NCBI RefSeq assembly: GCF_035978755.1
Contig: NZ_CP108415.1
Coordinates: 248,001-312,000, forward strand
Length of the DNA: 64,000 bases
Reading direction: 5' to 3'
Origin: Streptomyces sp. NBC_01298
GTDB taxonomy: Bacteria; Actinomycetota; Actinomycetes; Streptomycetales; Streptomycetaceae
Positions 51,158 to 57,365 of the stretch are shown here, piece after piece. Positions within the stretch are counted from its first letter, which is position 1. Each line of letters opens with the position of its first letter. Position numbers and translations under genes: made by a program. The notes under the pieces are model-generated. The model did no database searches. It was not told the DNA's origin and saw only the letters and a program-made list of their open reading frames with translations.

Positions 51158-51583
51158 GTGACGACCCTCCCGCCCGCACCACGCCCCTGCACCTTCTGCC
51201 CCTACAAGACCGAAGTCCCCTCCGGTGTCTGGTCGGAAGAGGACTACGCCAAACTCCCCCTCTACGACGGCCCCACCTGGACTCAGCCCCCCGGGCTGTT
51301 CCAATGCCACGTCCACGACCGCGACGACGACAGCGCCCGCGTCTGCGGCGGCTGGGCCGGATGCCACGACATGGCGGAGTCCCTCAGCCTCCGCCTGGCG
51401 CACGCGTTCGGTGAGATCAGCCTGGAGACCGCGCAGACCATCCTCGACTACGTCTCCCCAGTCCCGCTGTTCGCCTCCGGTGCCGAAGCCGCCGCTCACG
51501 GCATCCGCGAGATCCTCAACCCCGGCCCCGACGCCCGCCACGCCATCGGCAAGCTCCGCCGCACCCGGTCCGACCTCACCTGA
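51158..51583 (+). CDS. DUF6283-family protein
   Basis: A 141-aa protein fitting DUF6283, which is common in actinobacteria and their phages: CTFCPYKTEVPSGVWSEEDY, AKLPLYDGPTWTQPP, LFQCHVHD and RVCGGWAGCHD. The spaced Cys/His residues (C-x2-C, C-x-H, C, C-H) suggest a metal site. The function of the family is not known to me. GTG with CCAGGAAG upstream. Confidence 0.75.
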   Translation: MTTLPPAPRPCTFCPYKTEVPSGVWSEEDYAKLPLYDGPTWTQPPGLFQCHVHDRDDDSARVCGGWAGCHDMAESLSLRLAHAFGEISLETAQTILDYVSPVPLFASGAEAAAHGIREILNPGPDARHAIGKLRRTRSDLT

Positions 51584-51701
51584 ACGCCCGCCCCCACCCC
51601 ACGAGCACGGTGGCCCGCCCTGCCCGCCAACCCACCAGAGGCGACACCCCGCTCGCCCCCGCTCGCTGCTGGCGGCCCCGGGCTGCCCGGCGGGGCGGGT
51701 G

Positions 51702-51732
51702 TTGCGGGGCTTACCCGCCTGCCCGGCAGCGT
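51702..51732 (+). promoter_or_regulatory. array promoter 35
   Basis: TTGCGG, 19-nt spacer starting GGCTTACC, CAGCGT; 77 nt before the 51810 start. Confidence 0.8.
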
Positions 51733-51734
51733 CG

Positions 51735-51783
51735 GGTCACCGGCCGGGGGAGTGGTGACCACCCCCACCCCCCGGCCGCCCAG
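51735..51783 (+). repeat. leader repeat, copy 4
   Basis: GGTCACC, CCGGGGGAGTGGTGACCACC, then C-rich ending GCCGCCCAGA. The dyad is perfect, as in copy 1. Confidence 0.8.
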
Positions 51784-51809
51784 AGCCGCAACCTGTCAGG
51801 AGCATCGGC

Positions 51810-52136
51810 ATGACCGTGTACTGGGTGTTCTTCCCGCAGACCCCCCAACATCCCAGCCCCGAGGCGCGTATGGAGCACGCACCGAACCTGTTCGTCCCCG
51901 AACGCGCCCTCCAGCACCGCGCCCAGCACCAGACCAGCAGGGTCTACTACGACGGCGTCGTCCGCCGGACCCCGCAGCCGACCGAGGACTTCCCCCAGGC
52001 AGACCGCACCGCCCTCCTGCACGTGTGGCGCCGCCGCAGCGCCGAACCGGTCCCGGACCTCACCGACACCCCGGACGAGCTGTGGAAGCTGTCGCCCAAG
52101 GGCGGCCTGGAACGCTCTCCCTGGCAGGCACGCTAA
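51810..52136 (+). CDS. hypothetical protein
   Basis: A 108-aa protein of unrecognised family with N-terminal MTVYWVFFPQTPQHP and a C-terminal helix around TDTPDELWKLSPKGG. CAGGAG lies upstream of the ATG. Confidence 0.6.
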   Translation: MTVYWVFFPQTPQHPSPEARMEHAPNLFVPERALQHRAQHQTSRVYYDGVVRRTPQPTEDFPQADRTALLHVWRRRSAEPVPDLTDTPDELWKLSPKGGLERSPWQAR

Positions 52137-52190
52137 ACACCCGCCCCCGCGCCCCCCTGCCCCCGGGACCACTCCTGCCGCTCCAGCCCG

Positions 52191-52228
52191 GCCCCGCGCC
52201 CCGGACGCCCCCCGCCCGGCTGCGGGGC
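52191..52228 (+). terminator. hairpin
   Basis: GCCCCGC / GCGGGGC stem with a long GC-rich loop. Confidence 0.55.
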
Positions 52229-52315
52229 TCACCCGGCTCCCCCCTGCCAGCAGCCCAGCAGCGGCCGCGCAACCCGCACCCGCGCCCGGCCGCGCCGTGT
52301 CCGCCCCCCTGATGC

Positions 52316-52346
52316 TTGCAGCGCTAACCCCTTGCCCCGCCACGGT
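52316..52346 (+). promoter_or_regulatory. array promoter 36
   Basis: TTGCAG, 19-nt spacer starting CGCTAACC, CACGGT; 51 nt before the 52398 start. Confidence 0.7.
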
Positions 52347-52397
52347 CCTCCCACCGGCCCGCACCAGCGATGCCACCCACGGCACAAGGGAGTCCCC

Positions 52398-53045
52398 GTG
52401 ACCTTCGACATGTACACCAAGGGCGCCACACCGAAGCAGGAAGAGGCCCTCCACCAGGCCGCCTGCACGGCCTTCGACGCCGCGGTAGCCGAGCGCAACG
52501 GACTGCCCGGGGACCCGCAGCAGCAGGAGGCACAGCGGAAGGTCGATGCCGCCTACGACAGGATGCAGAAGACGCACACCTCCCACTTCGGCCTGAGCAA
52601 CTACGGCATGGGCAGGTACCTGGACGTCATGGACAGGCTCGGCATGCTCACCACCGACTACGAGCCGACCTCCTGGCCCGAACTCCCGGCCAGCCTCACA
52701 TGGGAGGACATCGACGCCGCCGGAGAAGCCCCGGACACGCCGGACGACACCCTCCCCGTGAAGGCCGCCGCCCTCGACTACCTCCACGCGCTTGACGCGC
52801 ACTTGTCCTGGCACCCGGAGCACCTCACCGGGATCGCGGCGCACAAGTTCACCTCCAACGACGGATGGCACGTCACCCCCAAGGAGATCGAGACCGCCCT
52901 GACCGCCTACCGCACCCACACCGGCGAGGAGGTCAAGGCCATCCTGAGTTCCGCCGAAGGCGGCTCCATCGACATCGACCGCTGGATGCAGTGGATCGCC
53001 TACCTCGAACGCTCCAAGGAACGAGAAGGCTTCGAGGTCCACTGA
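52398..53045 (+). CDS. hypothetical protein, helical
   Basis: A 215-aa, mostly helical acidic protein: TPKQEEALHQAACTAFDAAV, AYDRMQKTHTSHFGLSNYGM, AALDYLHALDAHLSWHPEHL. No family recognised. AAGGGAG lies upstream of the GTG. Confidence 0.6.
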   Translation: MTFDMYTKGATPKQEEALHQAACTAFDAAVAERNGLPGDPQQQEAQRKVDAAYDRMQKTHTSHFGLSNYGMGRYLDVMDRLGMLTTDYEPTSWPELPASLTWEDIDAAGEAPDTPDDTLPVKAAALDYLHALDAHLSWHPEHLTGIAAHKFTSNDGWHVTPKEIETALTAYRTHTGEEVKAILSSAEGGSIDIDRWMQWIAYLERSKEREGFEVH

Positions 53046-53063
53046 CGCCTGCTCGGCTGGACC

Positions 53064-53094
53064 GGCCCGCCCGATCACACCGACTGGGCGGGCC
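53064..53094 (+). terminator. terminator
   Basis: Perfect 9-bp stem GGCCCGCCC / GGGCGGGCC. Confidence 0.75.
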
Positions 53095-53122
53095 ACCCTG
53101 TGGCACCACCGCCCCGGCTGAT

Positions 53123-53153
53123 TTGCCGGCCTTGCCGTGCCACCGGGCACCGT
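53123..53153 (+). promoter_or_regulatory. array promoter 37
   Basis: TTGCCG, 19-nt spacer starting GCCTTGCC, CACCGT; 52 nt before the 53206 start. Confidence 0.75.
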
Positions 53154-53205
53154 CCATCAGCCGCACCGCACCCGCGTGCCCACCACCCGCTGAGAGAGGC
53201 CCAGC

Positions 53206-53511
53206 ATGAGCGACAACATCGCATCGGAACACACCGTCGGCGAGCACACCATCCACGGCCGCCGCGTGGAAGTGCACCGCCTGACGTGGAAGGACCACCC
53301 CGGCTTGAGCTTCGAGGTGATCGACGCCGAGACCGGCGACCTTCTCACCGAGACCGAGAGCTTCGACGACTACCCCACCGAGGAACAGCTCACCGCCCTG
53401 GTCGAGGCCAGCAACACCGCCGACGCGCAGTCCGGGGACGGGCACGAGGACTGCTTCGGCGCCCACGTCACTGCCGACGGCCACGCTGACTGCGACGGCA
53501 ACGTCCTGTAA
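53206..53511 (+). CDS. hypothetical acidic protein
   Basis: A 101-aa acidic protein: HTIHGRRVEVHRLTWKDHPG, SFEVIDAETGDLLTETESFD, and a tail with Cys/His residues (DGHEDCFGAHVTADGHADCD) that may bind metal. GAGAGAGG lies upstream of the ATG. No family recognised. Confidence 0.6.
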   Translation: MSDNIASEHTVGEHTIHGRRVEVHRLTWKDHPGLSFEVIDAETGDLLTETESFDDYPTEEQLTALVEASNTADAQSGDGHEDCFGAHVTADGHADCDGNVL

Positions 53512-53559
53512 CCCGGCCGGCCGCGACCCGCCTGCCGCCCCATCCCATACCGCGCTGCG

Positions 53560-53727
53560 CCCCCACCCCGCCCCCCGTCGGGAACGTCCCCCGACCCACG
53601 CCCGACCGGCTTCAGCGCCGAGTCGGCGCCGCCGCCAGGCCGTACGGCATGCACCGTGTGGCCCGGCGTCTACCTGGTCCGGCGCACCGACGGCGGACCC
53701 TGGGAGAACCTCCACCTGTCCGACTGA
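53560..53727 (+). pseudogene. possible remnant of a small gene
   Basis: An open frame ending CTVWPGVYLVRRTDGGPWEN LHLSD and a stop at 53725-53727 reads like the end of a real protein but has no start with an RBS and no array promoter. It may be a cassette relic; chance is possible. The rest of the 53512-54000 gap holds a hairpin and promoter 38. Confidence 0.25.
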
Positions 53728-53748
53728 GCAGCCGCACCGCCCCCGCGA

Positions 53749-53776
53749 CCCCGGGCCCGCGTCCAGCGGCCCGGGG
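53749..53776 (+). terminator. terminator
   Basis: Perfect 9-bp stem CCCCGGGCC / GGCCCGGGG, then TTTCCATGTCC. It sits 21 nt after the stop of the possible relic, where a cassette terminator would be. Confidence 0.75.
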
Positions 53777-53897
53777 CTTTCCATGTCCACGCCCCCAGCC
53801 CCGCACGGCGGCCGGGCCCGCCCCCCGAGCGTCCCGGGCCCGCGCCGTGCACCGTGCGGAAGCCCGCCCGGGACACCCCCATCGGTGACGGCTCCGC

Positions 53898-53928
53898 TTG
53901 TGAGGCTTGCCGGCTCCCGGGCCACCGT
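53898..53928 (+). promoter_or_regulatory. array promoter 38
   Basis: TTGTGA, 19-nt spacer starting GGCTTGCC, CACCGT; 72 nt before the 54001 start. Confidence 0.7.
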
Positions 53929-54000
53929 ACGGACACCAAGCAGCCGCACCGCCCCGGCTCGGACCACGCCACCAGACCCGTACCTCAAGGGGAGCACCAC

Positions 54001-54759
54001 ATGGACCGTCGCAACGTCACCGGCCTCAACGGCCGCATCCACGAAGCCCTGTTCAACTCCCACACCGACGCCCTGATCGACGTCGCCTGCGACGCCACCC
54101 GCTACACGGTCGTGAAGCCGTACACGCTGTTCGACCCCGCCCAGCTCACCGACGCCCCGGCAACCTGCACCGACTGCCGCACGATCCTCGACGCCGCCCC
54201 CGGCGCGCCCCTCCACCCGGCCGACACCGCCCGCGAGTGCGCCAACACCCTGCTCGCCGACGCCGACAACCGGGGCTACCCGCCCACCCTGGACGACGAG
54301 GGCCTCCGGCTCGCGTTCGCCCGCCTCGCCCCGGACGCCGGACACCTGCGCCCCCTCTTCGAGCGCCTGGCCCGGGGCGTCTACGACCCGCAGAACTCGT
54401 ACCGCACCCAGCCGCTGTACGCCCTGATCCAGGAGCACCTGACCGACACGCTCACCGAGCGGGCCCTGCAGGTACCCGCCAACACCCCCAAGGTGCTGGT
54501 CCGCTACGTGCGGTACACCGGCGGAGAGCTCCAGGCCCCCGTAGGGGTGGGCGACCGGCTGACCTATGACGGGCTCGCCTCCGGCCACTGGCCCACCGGC
54601 ACGGTCACCGCCGTGGAGAACTCAGGCGTCCTCGTCGACTTCCACAACGGGTACCCGCCCCGCCACTACCACCGGCACGAGGTCCCCCGCTGCTTCGCCT
54701 TCAAACTGGACCGCGCTCCGCAGCCCACCACGCCCCCGGCCGCCACACCGCGTCCCTGA
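54001..54759 (+). CDS. hypothetical protein
   Basis: A 252-aa protein of unrecognised family. CTDCRTILDAAPGA supplies a Cys pair near residue 59. A helical middle part follows (LRLAFARLAPDAGHLRPLFE), then a C-terminal part with VRYVRYTGGELQAPVGVGDR and HYHRHEVPRCFAF, which resembles a small barrel. AGGGGAG lies upstream of the ATG. Confidence 0.6.
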   Translation: MDRRNVTGLNGRIHEALFNSHTDALIDVACDATRYTVVKPYTLFDPAQLTDAPATCTDCRTILDAAPGAPLHPADTARECANTLLADADNRGYPPTLDDEGLRLAFARLAPDAGHLRPLFERLARGVYDPQNSYRTQPLYALIQEHLTDTLTERALQVPANTPKVLVRYVRYTGGELQAPVGVGDRLTYDGLASGHWPTGTVTAVENSGVLVDFHNGYPPRHYHRHEVPRCFAFKLDRAPQPTTPPAATPRP

Positions 54760-54842
54760 CCCTCCCCGCCCGCCACACCAACACCGGCGCCTGCCACCCC
54801 ACCCGGGGCGCCTCATCCCGGACCGCTTGGCACTACCCGCCT

Positions 54843-54878
54843 CGGCCCCGGCCCCCGCTCCTGGCGGCGCCGGGGCCG
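54843..54878 (+). terminator. terminator
   Basis: Perfect 10-bp stem CGGCCCCGGC / GCCGGGGCCG. Confidence 0.85.
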
Positions 54879-54970
54879 CCGCACGCCCGGCCCCCAGGGC
54901 TCGCCAACGCGCCACGCCCCGCCCGGCCGTGGGCCCACCAGCGCCCCCGGCCGGCCGCGCCTCCGTCTTC

Positions 54971-55001
54971 TTGCCGCGCTTGCACCCCGCCCGCGCACCG
55001 T
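54971..55001 (+). promoter_or_regulatory. array promoter 39
   Basis: TTGCCG, 19-nt spacer starting CGCTTGCA, CACCGT; 58 nt before the 55060 start. Last promoter of the set. Confidence 0.7.
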
Positions 55002-55059
55002 GCTGCCCACCGCACCCGTCCGGGACACCCGGACCCCCGACCGGAAGGCAGCCCCGCCC

Positions 55060-55482
55060 ATGTCCAAGTTCACGTTCGCCCTCGACGAGGTCGTCGCCGT
55101 CGCCACCCACTCGATGCTCGCCCCCAGCCACACGCTGCGCCCCACCTACGAGCAGTGCCTGAACGAGGAGAGCGTCCACGCCGCCCTGTGGTGGCTGCGT
55201 GACCGCACCGGCACCTACCTGACCGGCAACTCCACTCACACCGGCGCCCCCGACGACGCCTACGCCCGCGGGTATGGCCCCGGTGACGGCAACGACGCCT
55301 CCGGCGTCCTCGGCGCCGACGACGGGATCATCCACGCCCTTCCTCTGCATGACCCGGCCACCAGGGAGTGCCTGCACTCCGACCTGATCAACGCCAAGCA
55401 CGACGGCCACAACACCCTGACCCTCACCCTGACCGACGACACGCTCGACCTGCACACCTTCCGCGCCGCCACCACCCCGTAG
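55060..55482 (+). CDS. hypothetical protein
   Basis: A 140-aa acidic protein of unrecognised family: FTFALDEVVAVATHSMLAPS, LNEESVHAALWWLRDRTGTY and a C-terminal strand pair around NTLTLTLTDDTLDLHTF. CCGGAAGG lies upstream of the ATG. Confidence 0.6.
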   Translation: MSKFTFALDEVVAVATHSMLAPSHTLRPTYEQCLNEESVHAALWWLRDRTGTYLTGNSTHTGAPDDAYARGYGPGDGNDASGVLGADDGIIHALPLHDPATRECLHSDLINAKHDGHNTLTLTLTDDTLDLHTFRAATTP

Positions 55483-55505
55483 CCGTCACCACCCCACCCT
55501 CAGCC

Positions 55506-55547
55506 CGGCCCCGCGCCTCCCGGACACCACCGGCAGGCGCGGGGCCG
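55506..55547 (+). terminator. terminator
   Basis: Perfect 13-bp stem CGGCCCCGCGCCT / AGGCGCGGGGCCG. Confidence 0.9.
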
Positions 55548-55711
55548 ACGCGCGTTTCCCGCCTCCAGCACCCGCCACCCCAGCCCGCGTCCCACCCCCC
55601 GACACCCGGCCGCCCACCACCCCCGCACACCCCCGCCGCCGCGTCTACCGTCGCGACCAGACCGCCGCCACCGCCCGCACCCGTACCCGCCACGTAGAAA
55701 GGGGAGCCCCT

Positions 55712-56137
55712 GTGCAGCACCAGACCACGATCAACGACCTCGCCGCCCTGGACGGCCTGTTCACCCTCGTCGACCGCATCACCGTCCCCGAGACCGACCC
55801 CAGCACCGGCATCACCGAGGAAGTCACCCTCCCCCCGCCGCTCATCCGCACCCGGACCCTGCGCGACGACACCGTCGTCTTCGTCCTCACCCCGCCCGGC
55901 ATCCACGAGCGCATCCACGTCGCCGACGGCGCGCCCGTCACCGTCTACTACCGAACCCCCGCCCCCGCCCCCGCCCCCGCGTCCGGCCAGCACTCCGCAC
56001 CGGCCGCGGCCGCCCCCCACCAGGCTGCACCGCCCCAGCACTCCGCGCCCTGGCCCCAGCCCACCGCACCCCAGGCCCAGCCCCAGGCCCAGCAGCCGGC
56101 CCCGGCCCCGCGCCGTCCCGCCGCCCCCTGGCAGTAA
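55712..56137 (+). CDS. hypothetical protein with Pro/Gln-rich tail
   Basis: A 141-aa protein. The first ~85 residues look folded (TINDLAALDGLFTLVDRITV, LIRTRTLRDDTVVFVLTPPG); the remainder is a PAPAPAPA and Gln/Pro-rich tail. GTG with AAAGGGGAG upstream. No TTGC-type -35 is present; a TACCGT resembling the array -10 lies at about 55645. Confidence 0.6.
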   Translation: MQHQTTINDLAALDGLFTLVDRITVPETDPSTGITEEVTLPPPLIRTRTLRDDTVVFVLTPPGIHERIHVADGAPVTVYYRTPAPAPAPASGQHSAPAAAAPHQAAPPQHSAPWPQPTAPQAQPQAQQPAPAPRRPAAPWQ

Positions 56138-56159
56138 CCCACCCCCCGCCCCGACGACT

Positions 56160-56200
56160 CGGCCCCGGCCGCCGCACCCCTCCCGCGGCAGCCGGGGCCG
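56160..56200. terminator. terminator between convergent genes
   Basis: CGGCCCCGGCCGCCGC / GCGGCAGCCGGGGCCG, 16-bp stem with one mismatch, between the plus-strand array and the minus-strand gene at 56239. Confidence 0.85.
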
Positions 56201-56238
56201 CTGCCGTTCCCACACCCCGCTCAGTCACCGGCGCCCCG

Positions 56239-56895
56239 CTACAACACCCGCTCACCACCCGGCAACACCGGCGCACCAGCCGCCGACGGCCCGGCCGGCA
56301 GCGGGGGAGCAGCAGCCACCGGCACCCCCCGCTCCCCAGACACCCCCGCCGCGCCCGTCACCCCCGTCCCCGGCCCCGGGCCCGGTTCCCGCTCCCGTGT
56401 CGAGGCCCCGTCCGCCTTCCGCCTCCCGCCCGCCTCCTGGCCGGTGACCACCCCACCCGCCGTGTCCACGGCGTCCGAGTCCCCGTCCTCACCGCCACCC
56501 CCCTCCTCCCGGCCCAACCGGCGCAGCTCCTTGACCCGCTCCGCCCCCACCCCCAACCGGCGCGCGCACCCGGCCACCGTCTCGCCCTTGTCACCCATCG
56601 CGACAACCACCCGCGCCGCCACCAGCCGCACTTCCTGGATCCGCGCCTGCCCGCGCTCGCGCACCAGCCGCAGCTCCGCCTCCACCTCGGCCGCGACCTG
56701 GTCCTCGTCCTCCCGCGCCAACTCGAAGTCCGCCGCCAGCTCGTCGAACTCCGCCTCCCGCGCCAGCCGCTCCTCCTCCGCCCGCGCCGCGGCCTCCCGC
56801 TCCGCCGCCACCCGCACAGCAGCCCGCTCCAACGCCGCGCTACGCCGCGCCATAAGCTCCTTGCCGCCCCGCGCCTTGCTCTTACTCGCTGCCAC
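56239..56895 (-). CDS. coiled-coil / HTH protein divergent from the relaxase
   Basis: A 218-aa protein. A basic N-terminus (SKSKARGGKELMARR) leads to a long charged helix (about 20-95: AAEREAAARAEEERLAREAE and onward) that should form a coiled coil. A helix-turn-helix-like region follows (MGDKGETVAGCARRLGVGAERVKELRRLGR), then a Pro/Gly-rich tail. GTG at 56895 has a full AGGAGG upstream. Its position across the candidate oriT from the relaxase suggests an accessory transfer protein or a regulator of the relaxase or array; this is inference. Confidence 0.65.
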   Translation of the reverse strand: MAASKSKARGGKELMARRSAALERAAVRVAAEREAAARAEEERLAREAEFDELAADFELAREDEDQVAAEVEAELRLVRERGQARIQEVRLVAARVVVAMGDKGETVAGCARRLGVGAERVKELRRLGREEGGGGEDGDSDAVDTAGGVVTGQEAGGRRKADGASTREREPGPGPGTGVTGAAGVSGERGVPVAAAPPLPAGPSAAGAPVLPGGERVL

Positions 56896-57205
56896 ACGCC
56901 ACCTCCTGGCCAAGAGGGGCCCGCCGGGCGCGGACCCACCTGCCGCCAGTCTGGATACGCCGCCACGCCCCGGCCCGGCCCCGGCCGCCCGCGTCCCACC
57001 CCGTAGCACTCCTGTCGCCCCGCCCGGTCCCGCTCACGGGACAAGCCCCTCCAGCCAGCACGGAGCCGGAGACGGGCACAGCACAGCCAGGGTCACGACT
57101 TCGGTGCTCCCCGTCCTGTCGTACGTAGTGCTGGCCCGGGCGTGGCAGCGGTGTGTCCGGTCGGTGGTGGTGGGGGTGAGGCCGGTCTCCGGTTGATGGC
57201 CGTTG

Positions 57206-57310
57206 GTGCGCAGCACACCTCTGGCACTTTTGGCCCGTCCACCCCTCGCGGGGCTGGATTTCCCGCCGGACGGAACGGCTGGGGCGATTGCCTTCCAAGC
57301 CCTTGGGAGG
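57206..57310 (+). other. candidate oriT / relaxase-upstream element, copy A
   Basis: The non-coding gap 56896-57365 between the divergent coiled-coil gene and the relaxase contains a ~105-nt block repeated in inverted orientation at 21113-21215: GCAGCACACCTCTGGCACTT, 24 nt, CTGGATTTCCCGC, 28 nt, CCAAGCCCTTGGGAGG. MobF relaxases usually nick close to their own gene, so this is the best oriT candidate in the window. Other roles (relaxase operator) remain possible. Confidence 0.6.
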
Positions 57311-57365
57311 AACCCGCCTGGTGCCTTCCGGAGTCCTGCCGGGCTGGTCGACTGCCGGGGTGGGG

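Noticed and set aside
47779..51783. CRISPR-like array
   Set aside because: The repeated blocks are hundreds of bases apart, irregularly spaced and each is followed by a gene; no cas gene is present.
47831..51800. Conserved leader peptide V-V-T-T-P-T-P-R-P-P-N in the repeated leaders
   Set aside because: The frame is conserved only because the DNA is; starts lack proper RBS spacing, and the frames end at different places (one overlaps the 48601 start, others run far into the next gene).
20400..56200. Integron-like cassette array
   Set aside because: Hairpins between genes suggest attC sites, but they lack the R/L box layout, are perfect GC stems typical of terminators, and each gene has its own promoter. 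No integrase is seen.
57288..57365. Longer relaxase N-terminus starting at 57288 or 57312
   Set aside because: This part would overlap the repeated element found also at 21.1 kb; family N-termini place the Tyr cluster close to the start, which fits ATG 57366.
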